From Gammaproteobacteria bacterium (lineage in GTDB: Bacteria; Pseudomonadota; Gammaproteobacteria; Steroidobacterales; Woeseiaceae), in the NCBI GenBank assembly GCA_029881055.1, contig JAOUNH010000007.1, forward strand, positions 1 through 34,065: a DNA stretch of 34,065 bases, given 5' to 3'. This document shows, piece by piece, positions 1 to 9,536 of the stretch. The notes under the pieces are model-generated. The model saw nothing but the letters and a program-made list of their open reading frames with translations, had not been told where the DNA came from and made no database searches. The position numbers were made by a program, and so were the translations under genes. Each line of letters starts with the position of its first letter. Position 1 is the stretch's first letter.

Positions 1-745
1 GGTCCTTGCCGCCTGTGGCGGTGGCGGTGGCTCGGCAACGCCTAGCCCGCCTGCCGTCGTGCCACCACCTCCTCCACCGCCCACGGACGAGCTGCCAGGC
101 GGCCACTGGTTTGGCACACTGACCAACGATCTCAGTGCCATAACAGAAGATTTCATCGCGATGGTCGACGAGAACGGCCGCTTCCGCTTCGTTTCGGTCG
201 ACTCCGCTGTACAAATGTCCGGCAACTTCAGCGTAGCCCTCAGTGTCCTTAACGGTGACGGCACGGCTTTCGCGGATGCCGGCGTCTTCTGGCTCGACTC
301 TACTTCGGCCACGCCCGTCACGATTGTTGGAACACTCGACGGACGCAGTACGATGACGGGTACATGGACCACGATTTCCGGCGAGAGCGGCAGTTTCGAC
401 TTTCAATACGATCCGACTTTCTACGAGCGGGCCTCGCAGCTTGACCAGCTTGCTGGCTCATGGATCAGCTACGATGAATTCCTGAACCCTGAAGTCACGT
501 TCACGATCGCCGCAGACGGCAGCTTTAACGGGCAGAATACGATGGGCTGTAATTCTTTGGGGCAGTTTGGCCTGATCAATTCAGGATTCAACCTGTTCGA
601 AGTTCAAGCCACGATCAGCGGTTGTTCGCTGGCGGGCGACTATGTCGGCCTCGCGTTCCTCGCAGATATTCTTGCCCCGAATGACGTAATGCTTTACGCC
701 GTCGATAACGGCTCGCGGGCCTACCTGATCGGTTTTGAGAAATAG
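1..745 (+). CDS. Putative lipoprotein, 5' end outside the window
   Basis: The frame is open to the left edge. Upstream of the listed GTG (59) it reads VLAACGGGGGSATPSPPAVVPPPPPPP, i.e. lipobox LAAC followed by Gly- and Pro-rich linkers, so the ORF-track start is internal. Confidence 0.8.
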   Translation, partial: VLAACGGGGGSATPSPPAVVPPPPPPPTDELPGGHWFGTLTNDLSAITEDFIAMVDENGRFRFVSVDSAVQMSGNFSVALSVLNGDGTAFADAGVFWLDSTSATPVTIVGTLDGRSTMTGTWTTISGESGSFDFQYDPTFYERASQLDQLAGSWISYDEFLNPEVTFTIAADGSFNGQNTMGCNSLGQFGLINSGFNLFEVQATISGCSLAGDYVGLAFLADILAPNDVMLYAVDNGSRAYLIGFEK

Positions 746-751
746 CCGCAT

Positions 752-781
752 GGGAACCGGCTAGTGCCGGTTCCCTATTTT
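752..781 (+). terminator. Intrinsic terminator-like hairpin between convergent genes
   Basis: Perfect 10-bp stem GGGAACCGGC-TAGT-GCCGGTTCCC (752-775) followed by TATTTT, between a + CDS ending at 745 and a - CDS ending at 775. Confidence 0.8.
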
Positions 782-1689
782 CCGATCAGCTTAATCCCTT
801 GCAGGAACGCGACGATCTCGTGGATGAAATAGTCCCTCGATCGTTCCAGCAGCACCGCGTGATCGCCGCCGGGTACGGAGACGTATTGTTTATGCCCGGT
901 AGCCAGGCTTAGCAAGAGCCTGACCTGCATGTCGGCCGGTGCCAGCGGATCGAATTCCCCGGCAATAACCAGCGTCGGCACCGTGACTTTCGCACCATCG
1001 AGTGCGTTGAATTCATCTTCGCGCCGAAAATCCACGCGGATCGGGTCGGCTGCCAGCGCGGCGGCCACGTAGGCGTCAATCGCAGCCTGGCTGATCGACC
1101 CCGGCGTGATGAAATCACTGGCCGCTGCCTCGGCGGTGTTCACTTCCTTAAGCGGCACTATGTCAGGCGCATCGGCGGGCAGAACTTCATTCACATCCAG
1201 CCAGTGACCGAACAGCGTCAGCGACGAAACCAGCCCCGGGTGTCGCTGTACCATCAACTGCGAGATCGTCGATCCATTTGACCAGCCAAACAAGTGCGGC
1301 TTCCCACTCCACTTCCCCTGCCCGGCTATCCAGGCAAGCACTATCGCGACATCGTCGGCAGCCCGGTTCGGCGTCAGCCATCCCGTGTCATCGCGCGGCG
1401 TCTCGCCGTAGCCCCGCAAGTCAACCGCGTAGACGGCATAGCCCGCATCGACGAGACTGTCCATCATCGACAGGTCTTCGCCGTCGAGTTGCAGATCGAA
1501 GTCCGGCAACGCACTCCAGGTCCTGCCGTGAACCAGCAAGATCGATTCTGTCGCTCCCGCGGCGCTTTTCTCCCAGAGGGCTATAGGATGGCCGTCGGCC
1601 ATCACGGTGTGTCGCTCAAGCTCCGCACTTGCAGCGAGCAATGGCGCAAAAACAAGCGCGCAGATGACTATCAGTATTCGTATCAACAT
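775..1689 (-). CDS. Exported alpha/beta hydrolase
   Basis: Signal peptide; LLVHGRTWS, GWSNGST nucleophile elbow, AGEFDPLAP and GGDHAVLLE typical of the alpha/beta hydrolase fold. Confidence 0.85.
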   Translation of the reverse strand: MLIRILIVICALVFAPLLAASAELERHTVMADGHPIALWEKSAAGATESILLVHGRTWSALPDFDLQLDGEDLSMMDSLVDAGYAVYAVDLRGYGETPRDDTGWLTPNRAADDVAIVLAWIAGQGKWSGKPHLFGWSNGSTISQLMVQRHPGLVSSLTLFGHWLDVNEVLPADAPDIVPLKEVNTAEAAASDFITPGSISQAAIDAYVAAALAADPIRVDFRREDEFNALDGAKVTVPTLVIAGEFDPLAPADMQVRLLLSLATGHKQYVSVPGGDHAVLLERSRDYFIHEIVAFLQGIKLIGK

Positions 1690-1808
1690 GAGTCACTCTT
1701 GTCAGCCGGCTTATCCGGTGTCCTCAGGATCCGGTAATAGCACCAACTCGTGAGCACAACAACTGAAAGCACCGCTGTGCACATGAAAAGCATTGCCAGG
1801 ATGGTCAT
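1683..1808 (-). CDS. Small single-TM protein, candidate NSS transporter small subunit (MetS-like)
   Basis: Manual translation: MTILAMLFMCTAVLSVVVLTSWCYYRILRTPDKPADKSDSC*. Its ATG overlaps the symporter stop (ATGA, 1808-1805) and its stop overlaps the hydrolase start region. Below the size cutoff of the ORF track. Confidence 0.7.
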   Translation of the reverse strand: MTILAMLFMCTAVLSVVVLTSWCYYRILRTPDKPADKSDSC

Positions 1809-3463
1809 GTTTGTCTCCCGATCTGTGTCGAGGATTCCTGTAAGTCGTCGGGCATTCGTTCGCCATCGACATCCATGCCGGCGGCGCGCCAGCGGCGTGT
1901 TCCGATCGCGGTTACGACCATCAGCATTGTGATCGAGCCAAGAATTACGAGCCAGGCGTAAATGACCGATCGGTCCGTCGGTGTTGCGGGATCGCCGCCT
2001 CCAATGACGGACTCGACGTACGGCGGCAGGTTATACCAGCAGAATCCAAGAAAGATGACGATCAGATAGGTTGGTGATACGTACTTGATGATGAAACGAA
2101 AGATACGTGGGATGCCAATCTGCGCACCGCGCTGTGCCTCGGCGAGCGCCTTGTCAACGCCGAAGACCCACGAGAAGCAGATGATTTGGGTACCGGCAAC
2201 CACAAAGATCATGAACGTACCCACCCAGAAGTCCAGTGTATCGAGTGCGACCAGTCCTTTACTGAACCAGAGCACGAACAGATTGCCGGCAACGCAGAGT
2301 CCGGCCACGACAAGTGTTGCTCCCTTGTGCGACAGGCCGAGGGCTTCTTCGAAAAATGCCTTGGTTGGTTGCAGCATCGAAAGCGAACTTGTGATGGCCG
2401 CCAGAAACAACATGAAAAACCAGACCGCACCAAAAAAGTTACCCAGCGGCATGTGAACAAAAACGACAGGCAGTGCCGAAAATCCGGTACTGAAAGTGCC
2501 GCCGATGTTGGCTTGCGTTGCTACCAACCCCAGGAACACAACGGCGGCAGTTAGTGTGATCATGCCGCCCAGGGCGACCTCGAAAAACTCGTTGGTAGCC
2601 GACGACGTCAGGCTGGCCAAAACGATTTCGTCATCCTTCTTGAGATACGAGGCGTAGTTGATGATGACGCCGAAGCCAACTGACAGGCTGAAGAAGATCT
2701 GGCCGGTCGCTGCGAGCCAGGTCTGGAAATTGCCGAGCGCTGCGAAGTCCGGGTTCCACATGAAGTTCAACCCTGCGGCAACGCTTTGGTCCGGCAGGTT
2801 TGGGTCGGGTGTCCCGAGCGTCAGCACACGTACCAATACGATGAGCGCACACAGCGCCATCGCAGGCATGGCCCAGCGGCAGAATGTCTCGATGCCCCGA
2901 CTGAGTCCCCGGTACAAAAAATAGAGATTCAGAGTAAAGGTAATACCCCAGAAAATAAGCGTCGGATGCCAGCCGCCCCGGATAAGCGACCCGTCGGCGC
3001 CAGCACCCGTCGTTGCACTAAAGTACTGCCCGGATGCGGCGACCTGTGCCGCCACCGATTGTCCGGCATCGATGCCGATACCGCCGCTGGCGTAGCTCCA
3101 GGCATACGACAGGCACCAGGACTCGATCATGACGTAGTAGAAATAAACGACGAGCGGGACCAGCACGCCGAAAGAACCCATGTACCGCGCGACCGCGCCC
3201 CGCCCCCACAGTCCCATGATTGCCGGCGCCGAATGGAAACCTTTGCGACCGCCGTATCGTCCCATGGTCCATTCCGCCCAGCCGATGGGAATTCCCAGCA
3301 GCAGGAAGGCAATGAAGTAGGGAATCAGGAACGCGCCACCGCCATTTTCCGCGGCATTTCCCGGGAAGCGCAAAAAGTTTCCGAGGCCGACGGCCGATCC
3401 CGATACTGCGAGGACGATGCCCAGGCGAGATCCCCAGGCCTGTCCATTGGAATTACTGCTCAT
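1805..3463 (-). CDS. Sodium-dependent transporter, neurotransmitter:sodium symporter (NSS/SNF) family
   Basis: MSSNSNGQAWGSRLGIVLAVSGSAVGLGNFLRFPGNAAENGGGAFLIPYF is the NSS TM1 signature. The listed start at 3886 lies inside the preceding gene; ATG at 3463 fits. Confidence 0.92.
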   Translation of the reverse strand: MSSNSNGQAWGSRLGIVLAVSGSAVGLGNFLRFPGNAAENGGGAFLIPYFIAFLLLGIPIGWAEWTMGRYGGRKGFHSAPAIMGLWGRGAVARYMGSFGVLVPLVVYFYYVMIESWCLSYAWSYASGGIGIDAGQSVAAQVAASGQYFSATTGAGADGSLIRGGWHPTLIFWGITFTLNLYFLYRGLSRGIETFCRWAMPAMALCALIVLVRVLTLGTPDPNLPDQSVAAGLNFMWNPDFAALGNFQTWLAATGQIFFSLSVGFGVIINYASYLKKDDEIVLASLTSSATNEFFEVALGGMITLTAAVVFLGLVATQANIGGTFSTGFSALPVVFVHMPLGNFFGAVWFFMLFLAAITSSLSMLQPTKAFFEEALGLSHKGATLVVAGLCVAGNLFVLWFSKGLVALDTLDFWVGTFMIFVVAGTQIICFSWVFGVDKALAEAQRGAQIGIPRIFRFIIKYVSPTYLIVIFLGFCWYNLPPYVESVIGGGDPATPTDRSVIYAWLVILGSITMLMVVTAIGTRRWRAAGMDVDGERMPDDLQESSTQIGRQT

Positions 3464-3477
3464 GTGCTTTCTCGACC

Positions 3478-4689
3478 CTAGGCCGCTGCCGGGTGCCAGC
3501 CAGACAGCAATAGCAATGCTGCGAACCCGGCCAGGTAAGCGAGCGGAACGGTCCAGCCGTAACGCAGCCACAGGAATACGGACTTCGCTTGTGGGAACTG
3601 CGTCGACAATGCCACGCCCGCGGAAGACCCAAACCACATCATCGATCCGCCGAAGCCCACCGCAAAGGCGAGTGCACCCCAGTCGTAGCCGCCCTGTTCG
3701 AGTGCAAGCTTGGTGAGCGGAATGTTGTCGAAAACAGCCGACACGAAGCCGAGGCCGAGCGTTGTCTGCCATGATGGCAGGGGCAGGCTTTCCACCGGCA
3801 TCATCGACGCGCTGGTGACCAGGGATAAAAGAAACAGGCTGCCTAAGGCCGCCGGCCGCACAATTTTCCAGTTCGGCGCGCGCCAAAACGCCGTCACGAG
3901 TAAGGTTACCCAGACCGCCACGGCCAGGAACGGAAACCGGTCGGCCAGATCAGCGTATCGCGTGTTTACAAAAATGTTGGTGCAGATGACGGCAACAAGT
4001 AACAACACAACGATCGTGACGCGTGACCAGTCAATGCGCAGGTCGGGGGCGGCGTCGCGCATGATGGGAGAATGCTTCTGTTGCGCCAGCGATGCTGGAA
4101 TGCTGAAAACGGCGAGCGCAACCACGGCGGGCAGAAACGCATGCAGCACATCCAGCGGCGATACGCCTTCTATCCACATCATCGTGGTCGTCGTGTCCCC
4201 GACGACACTGCCGGCACCGCCTGCATTTGATGCGGCAACGATCGCCGCAAGATAGCCAATGTGCACCTTCTTGCGAAACACGGCAGCCGCTATCGTGCCA
4301 CCGATAATGGCCGCGGCGATGTTATCCAGAAATGTCGACATGACAAAAATCATGACGAGCAGCATCGCCGGTCCGCGCCAGTCATCCGGCAACAAGGCCG
4401 GCAACCAGGCCGGGACGTGGCTCTTTTCGAAATGGTCAGCTAACAGGGCGAAGCCGACCAGCAGGCCGAACAGGTTCGACAGAACAACCCACTCCTCCGC
4501 CATGTGCCCGGCCAGTCCGGGCAAACCAGAAACACCTTCGAAGCTCGTGAACATCAGCTTGTAGAGCGTTATCGTCGCGAGCCCAAGAAGTCCCACTTTC
4601 AGCGTATGGTGGTGAAAGATCGCCACACCGAGCAACGTGAGCGCGAACAATATGAAAGCAACAGGAATGCCGAACAGACTCATTATCAT
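3478..4689 (-). CDS. ArsB/NhaD (citrate transporter/SLC13-like) superfamily permease, possible Na+/H+ antiporter
   Basis: Polytopic protein with FVMSTFLDNIAAAIIGGTIAA and AASNAGGAGSVVGDTTTTMMW. Start MIMSLFGIP at 4689; the ORF-track extension to 4887 overlaps divergent rlmI. Confidence 0.8.
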   Translation of the reverse strand: MIMSLFGIPVAFILFALTLLGVAIFHHHTLKVGLLGLATITLYKLMFTSFEGVSGLPGLAGHMAEEWVVLSNLFGLLVGFALLADHFEKSHVPAWLPALLPDDWRGPAMLLVMIFVMSTFLDNIAAAIIGGTIAAAVFRKKVHIGYLAAIVAASNAGGAGSVVGDTTTTMMWIEGVSPLDVLHAFLPAVVALAVFSIPASLAQQKHSPIMRDAAPDLRIDWSRVTIVVLLLVAVICTNIFVNTRYADLADRFPFLAVAVWVTLLVTAFWRAPNWKIVRPAALGSLFLLSLVTSASMMPVESLPLPSWQTTLGLGFVSAVFDNIPLTKLALEQGGYDWGALAFAVGFGGSMMWFGSSAGVALSTQFPQAKSVFLWLRYGWTVPLAYLAGFAALLLLSGWHPAAA

Positions 4690-4737
4690 GCTCAGGAGAG
4701 CGAATTTTCTGCGGCTACGATAGCGCAAATTTGATCC

Positions 4738-4784
4738 TGTCAATGGGCAATCTTTTTTGCTAAAAGTGGCGCCACCCATTGACA
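4738..4784. promoter_or_regulatory. Perfect 10-bp inverted repeat in a divergent intergenic region, candidate operator
   Basis: TGTCAATGGG (4738-4747) and CCCATTGACA (4775-4784), 27-bp spacer. Each arm contains TTGACA in one orientation, facing the divergent genes. Confidence 0.5.
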
Positions 4785-4824
4785 ATGCCGCTGGTATTGC
4801 CCCGGAAATCGAGAGCCCGCCAAT

Positions 4825-6021
4825 ATGACAAGTATGCCTGAAGTGACGCTCAAAGCCGGTCGGGAGAAATCGATCCGACGGCGGCATCCGTGGATTTTTT
4901 CCGGCGCGGTCGCAGGCGTGGACGGTGCACCACCCTCCGGTTCGACGGTGCGCCTGGTATCCCAGTCACGCGAGTTCCTCGCGTATGCCGCCTGGTCGCC
5001 GTCATCGCAGATACGGCTGCGGATCTGGTCGTATGACGAAAAGGAAAGTATCGACGCCGCATTTATGACGCGGCGTGTAGCGCGTGCGATTGAGTTGCGA
5101 CGGCAACTCAGGTTGCTGGACAAGTCCGGTGCATGTCGCCTGATATTCAGCGAGTCCGATGGCCTGCCCGGCCTCATCGTCGATCGTTATGGCGAGTATC
5201 TCGTCTGTCAGTTCCTGTCGGCGGGCGGCGATTACTGGCGCGACGCACTCGTGTCCGCACTGGACGAGTTGCTGTCGCCGCGTGCTATCTACGAACGATC
5301 AGAGGCTGACGTGCGCAAGAAGGAAGGCCTGGAGTCCCGCTCCGGATTACTGCGAGGTGATTTGCCATCAGAGCCCGTCGAGTTTTCGATTGGTGGCATG
5401 CGACGTCTCGTGAACATCGAACAGGGGCACAAGACCGGTGGCTACCTCGACCAGAGCATCAACTATCAGCGGGTCGCGTCTTACGCAAGCGGCGCACGCG
5501 TGCTCGATGCGTATTCCTATTCTGGTGGTTTTGCGATTTCCGCGTTGCTGAAAGGCGCGCTGAGCGCCACGCTGATCGACAGTTCCGCGGATGCACTCGC
5601 GACCGCAGAACAACAGGCGACATTGAATGGCGTTGCGGATCGATGCGGCTATACGAACGCGAACGTGCCGGAGGAATTGCGCAGGCTGCGCAAGGCACAA
5701 GAGCGATTCGATATTGTTGTTCTCGATCCGCCGAAGTTTGTGAGCTCGGCACAGCAACTGAAGTCCGGGTGCCGCGGATACAAGGACATCAACATGCTCG
5801 GACTTCATCTGTTGAAGCCGGGCGGCATACTGGCAACGTTTTCCTGCTCGGGGCACGTGAGCAGCGATCTGTTCCAGAAAATCGTCGCCGGTGCGGCCGT
5901 TGACGTGAATCGAAATGTGCAGATTATCGAAAGAATGACGCAAGCCCCCGATCACCCGGTCGAACTGCAATTCCCCGAAGGTGAGTACTTAAAGGGTCTG
6001 TTGCTTCGCGTGGTTGAATAG
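4825..6021 (+). CDS. rlmI: Class I rRNA methyltransferase, RlmI-like (23S rRNA m5C1962)
   Basis: N-terminal PUA-like GREKSIRRRHPWIFSGAV; SGLLRGDLPSEPVEFSIGGMRRLVNIEQGHKTGGYLDQ; VLDPPKF and TFSCSGHV motifs. Confidence 0.9.
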   Translation: MTSMPEVTLKAGREKSIRRRHPWIFSGAVAGVDGAPPSGSTVRLVSQSREFLAYAAWSPSSQIRLRIWSYDEKESIDAAFMTRRVARAIELRRQLRLLDKSGACRLIFSESDGLPGLIVDRYGEYLVCQFLSAGGDYWRDALVSALDELLSPRAIYERSEADVRKKEGLESRSGLLRGDLPSEPVEFSIGGMRRLVNIEQGHKTGGYLDQSINYQRVASYASGARVLDAYSYSGGFAISALLKGALSATLIDSSADALATAEQQATLNGVADRCGYTNANVPEELRRLRKAQERFDIVVLDPPKFVSSAQQLKSGCRGYKDINMLGLHLLKPGGILATFSCSGHVSSDLFQKIVAGAAVDVNRNVQIIERMTQAPDHPVELQFPEGEYLKGLLLRVVE

Positions 6022-6036
6022 GAGCCGGACAGGATC

Positions 6037-6468
6037 GTGATAAGCGCATCCAGGAGCACGCTCAAAACCGTATCCGGGATCGTGTGGTTCAGCGGCGCAG
6101 CGGTCCTGTTAGCGAAAGGAGTCAGCCTGTTTACGGCGGCAATCGCACTGCGGCCGGACGAGTCCTGGTCATGGCTCGCGGTTGCGGCCGGGGCGTTGAT
6201 CGGCGCGGTAAAGGGACAGTTCCTGTTTAGTGGATTTTGCCGCAAGAACCTGGCGAGGATCGCGGCCTTGAGTGAGCCTCAGTTATGGCAGGCGTTTCGC
6301 CCGGGATTTTACGTCTTTCTTATGGCGATGGTGTTGCTCGGTGCTACGCTCTCAAGCCTCGCGGTCGGAAGTTATCCGGCCTTGATGGCAATGGTCGTGC
6401 TCGATATCAGTCTCGGTGTAGCGCTGCTGGGGAGTCTTCGGGTCTTCTGGCAACAACCTGCCGTTTAG
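6037..6468 (+). CDS. Hypothetical small polytopic membrane protein
   Basis: GTG start just after rlmI; several hydrophobic segments (VWFSGAAVLLAKGVSLF, FYVFLMAMVLLGATLSSLAVG). Confidence 0.65.
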   Translation: MISASRSTLKTVSGIVWFSGAAVLLAKGVSLFTAAIALRPDESWSWLAVAAGALIGAVKGQFLFSGFCRKNLARIAALSEPQLWQAFRPGFYVFLMAMVLLGATLSSLAVGSYPALMAMVVLDISLGVALLGSLRVFWQQPAV

Positions 6469-6485
6469 CGCGGCCCTGGCAAGAG

Positions 6486-7154
6486 ATGACTGGAATGATA
6501 CAAGCAACAATTCGCGAACTGGCGGTTGGACTGCCAAAAACCATCCAGCATGACGGCAAGCCGGTTAGCACGGGCATCTTCAAGCAGCCCGTCAGCAGCA
6601 GGGTGTTCGTTAGCTTCGACGGAATAGCCGGCGACGGGCAGGCCGATCTCACTGTGCACGGCGGTCGCAACAAGGCGGTTTATGTTTATCCGGAAGTGCA
6701 TTACGCGGCCTGGAACCGTGAGCTCGGCACCGACGGGCTTGAACCCGCACAGTTCGGCGAAAACCTGACGGTCAGTGAGCTTTCCGAGCAAACCGTGACG
6801 CTCGGCGATACCTACCGCTTCGGCAGTGTCGTCGCCACTGTGGCCCAGCCACGCCTGCCGTGCTTCAAGCTCGGCATACGGATGCATGACGAAGATTTTC
6901 CTGCGCGCTTCCTGCAAAGCGGCCGGCTGGGCTTCTACCTCAGAGTTGAGGAGGAAGGCGAAACGGGCCTGGGTGACACCTTCGAGTTACTTGATCGCCC
7001 GGCGCACGGCATCACTGTTCATGACTTGTGGCATTTCGTTTTTCGCGGTGCGGGCGATGCGGAAAAGCCGAACAACTACCTGGCGCTGCTGCCGTACATC
7101 GATGAGGGCTGGAAACGACGCTTGCGGCTGAAGGCGATGACCGCTTCCGGGTAA
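6486..7154 (+). CDS. MOSC domain protein, YiiM-like
   Basis: VSSRVFVSFDGIAGDGQADLTVHGGRNKAVYVYPEVHYAAW and FGENLTVSEL...QPRLPCFKLGIRM are MOSC features. Start at 6486 or 6495, not 6285, which lies in the previous gene. Confidence 0.88.
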   Translation: MTGMIQATIRELAVGLPKTIQHDGKPVSTGIFKQPVSSRVFVSFDGIAGDGQADLTVHGGRNKAVYVYPEVHYAAWNRELGTDGLEPAQFGENLTVSELSEQTVTLGDTYRFGSVVATVAQPRLPCFKLGIRMHDEDFPARFLQSGRLGFYLRVEEEGETGLGDTFELLDRPAHGITVHDLWHFVFRGAGDAEKPNNYLALLPYIDEGWKRRLRLKAMTASG

Positions 7155-7267
7155 TTTTGTCGCAGAAAAATCAGCTCATGAACAAAACGTCAGGTCCGCA
7201 TCAGCGCAAGATCAGCTCTTTCGCCTCCCGCTGGTTTAGACTTCGTCTCTGGCAATCGGGGTAGCTG

Positions 7268-8623
7268 ATGATGAATTGCAAATCCATTGTGTTGGGGCTT
7301 GGCGTTGCGTCGCTGTTCTGTTGCCTGCCCGCCGCCCAAGGTGCGGCGGAAACGGAGCCCAAACAAAAAGGTGAATACGGGCAGGTCGACCTGACAGCCG
7401 ATGAGTATCACCTGATTGAAACCTCAGAGGAGATGCACGACCAGCTTGAACGACGCGGCTTGCGGCACAGCAACCGCCGGCTCGAGGCGTGGATGCAGAC
7501 AATTGGCCAGAGCCTTGCGCCGGAACCCACCGATTTCTATCAGGAATACCGCTTCTACCTGTTACACGACCCATCGCCCAATGCCTTCGCGCTACCGGAC
7601 GGCCAGATCTACGTGCATACGGGACTGATCAGCCGCTTGCAGACTGAGGCGCAGCTGGCGACCTTGCTCGCGCACGAGATCAATCATGTTGCCGGCCACC
7701 ATGGCGTGTTGGCTTATCGCTCACAGCGCAAGAAAGCCGCCGCGGGCATTTTCTTCAGTATTGCCGGGGCGTTGGCCGGTGGTTGGGGTGAGGTTGCAGG
7801 GCTGATGGTTAACGTGGGGCTCGTCTCCTCCGTGTATGGCTATAGCCGCGAGCTGGAGCAGGAAGCCGATATCAAGGGATACGAACGGATGTTGCAGGCC
7901 GGCTATGACGTGCGCGAGATGCACAAGCTCTTTGAGATACTGGGTCAGGATTTCGAGGGCCTGAATCCGCGCATTGGCGGCAAATGGAGCACACATCCCG
8001 ATCTCGCCTTGCGTGGCCAGTACACGGCCGAGCTCGCGGCGAGTACACCCGAAGAGACGCTCGCCGGCTTGCGCCTCGGCGATGACAGTTTTCGTCGTCG
8101 CGTACGGCCGGTGGCGCTGGAAACAGTGCGCGATTACATCCTGGCCGATTATCCGAAAACCGCGTTGGAGCTCGCCCGGTACCTGGTCACCGAGGATTCG
8201 GATGATGCCGGCGGACATGTGGCGACGGGGCACTCCTACATCGCCCTGGGAGCAAGATCCGAATTTGCCGCCGAAGCGCAGTTGACCGACAAAGAAAAGA
8301 AGCAGCAAGTCAAAATCCGTTCCAAGCTGACGCGCGATGAATTGCATGCGCAGGCTGAACAATCACCGGAGGCCAAAACCATCATCGAGCATAATCTCGC
8401 TGCGGCCGAAGCCGCGTACAGGATCGCGCTGGAACTGGATCAGGGCGCGGCCGAGGCACACGCCGGTCTCGGCGAAATCTACCTGAGGCGTGGCTTGCAC
8501 CGCGACTCCGCACGCGAGTTGATGACCTACCTGAAGCTGCGTCCGGACGCGCCGGATCGAAACATCGTTATGGATGACCTGCGTGACATCGCACAACAAA
8601 TTAAAACTGCAACCGGAGAATGA
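7268..8623 (+). CDS. M48 family metalloprotease with C-terminal TPR-like region (BepA-like)
   Basis: Signal peptide; HEINHVAGHHG (HExxH); SRELEQEADIKGYERMLQAGYD; TPR-like AEAHAGLGEIYLRRG. Confidence 0.88.
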   Translation: MMNCKSIVLGLGVASLFCCLPAAQGAAETEPKQKGEYGQVDLTADEYHLIETSEEMHDQLERRGLRHSNRRLEAWMQTIGQSLAPEPTDFYQEYRFYLLHDPSPNAFALPDGQIYVHTGLISRLQTEAQLATLLAHEINHVAGHHGVLAYRSQRKKAAAGIFFSIAGALAGGWGEVAGLMVNVGLVSSVYGYSRELEQEADIKGYERMLQAGYDVREMHKLFEILGQDFEGLNPRIGGKWSTHPDLALRGQYTAELAASTPEETLAGLRLGDDSFRRRVRPVALETVRDYILADYPKTALELARYLVTEDSDDAGGHVATGHSYIALGARSEFAAEAQLTDKEKKQQVKIRSKLTRDELHAQAEQSPEAKTIIEHNLAAAEAAYRIALELDQGAAEAHAGLGEIYLRRGLHRDSARELMTYLKLRPDAPDRNIVMDDLRDIAQQIKTATGE

Positions 8624-8624
8624 A

Positions 8625-9503
8625 ATGAGCAACTCAAGTCGATGCGGAAATTTTGCGCGCGCAGTTACAGGGCTTCTGGTGCTCCTGGCGAGCCTGCCAG
8701 CCAGCGCGGGCGAATTCATGACGCCCGAGTTTGCACGTGGCGAGTATCGGCCGATGTCCATGGTGCTGATTCCGCCGTTGGCCGAGGTCATGAAAGACAA
8801 GGCGACCACGACCGAAAGCATGGTCGCGGAGGCAGCCGGGCTGGAAGACGCCGCGGGTCTGGTTCTGCGCGAGCAGTTGCGGGCGAAAGGCTACGAGCTT
8901 CGTATTTTGTCGGTAGACCAGGTGAACGCTGATCCGGTGCTGCGACAAATGGTGCGCAGCTTGAACGAACGTTACGATGCCGACATCGTGCAAGCGATGA
9001 AGAAGCCGAAGGATATCCGTATTCGCCGCTACAACTTCGGCGATGAAGCAAAGGTCCTCGCGGCGAGACTCGATGCTGACGCTCTGATTGTGAGCAGAAT
9101 AACGGCCAGCGGTGCGACCGGAGGCCAGAAAACCATGGCCGTCCTGATCGGCGGAAGCATGGGTTACGCAGCGGTGAGTATGGGACTGGTCGCCGGCGAT
9201 AACGGCGATCTCGAAGCCTTCTTCGACGGTGCCGTCGGTAACATGTCGCCCGAAAAACTGGAGCGCGAGCCTAAGGAAGTCATGTCGAAAATCACGGCGA
9301 CGGCCCTGAAGAAATTCCCGGCGCACGACGCGGCGGCGAAATACAAGAAGTCATGGCCACAGAATAGCGATCGCAAAGTGCAGGACCAGGCCGCCAGCGA
9401 CGACGAGGTATTGATGGACCTGGAGGCCTTGTTCGAGGAAACACCGGAGGCCAGAGTGGCCGAACCTGAAGAGGTTGCACCGGTCGAGGAACAAATGGAT
9501 TAG
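8625..9503 (+). CDS. Exported protein of unknown function
   Basis: ATG at 8625 directly after the M48 stop; signal peptide ending LPASAG. Mid-region KVLAARLDADALIVSRITASG vaguely resembles GNA1162/CsgG-type lipoprotein domains. Confidence 0.75.
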   Translation: MSNSSRCGNFARAVTGLLVLLASLPASAGEFMTPEFARGEYRPMSMVLIPPLAEVMKDKATTTESMVAEAAGLEDAAGLVLREQLRAKGYELRILSVDQVNADPVLRQMVRSLNERYDADIVQAMKKPKDIRIRRYNFGDEAKVLAARLDADALIVSRITASGATGGQKTMAVLIGGSMGYAAVSMGLVAGDNGDLEAFFDGAVGNMSPEKLEREPKEVMSKITATALKKFPAHDAAAKYKKSWPQNSDRKVQDQAASDDEVLMDLEALFEETPEARVAEPEEVAPVEEQMD

Positions 9504-9536
9504 CGCGAGTATCTCTCCCGTGGCACAGTAATCACC

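Noticed and set aside
5368-5970. 200-aa minus-strand ORF
   Set aside because: Antisense to rlmI, a clear conserved gene.
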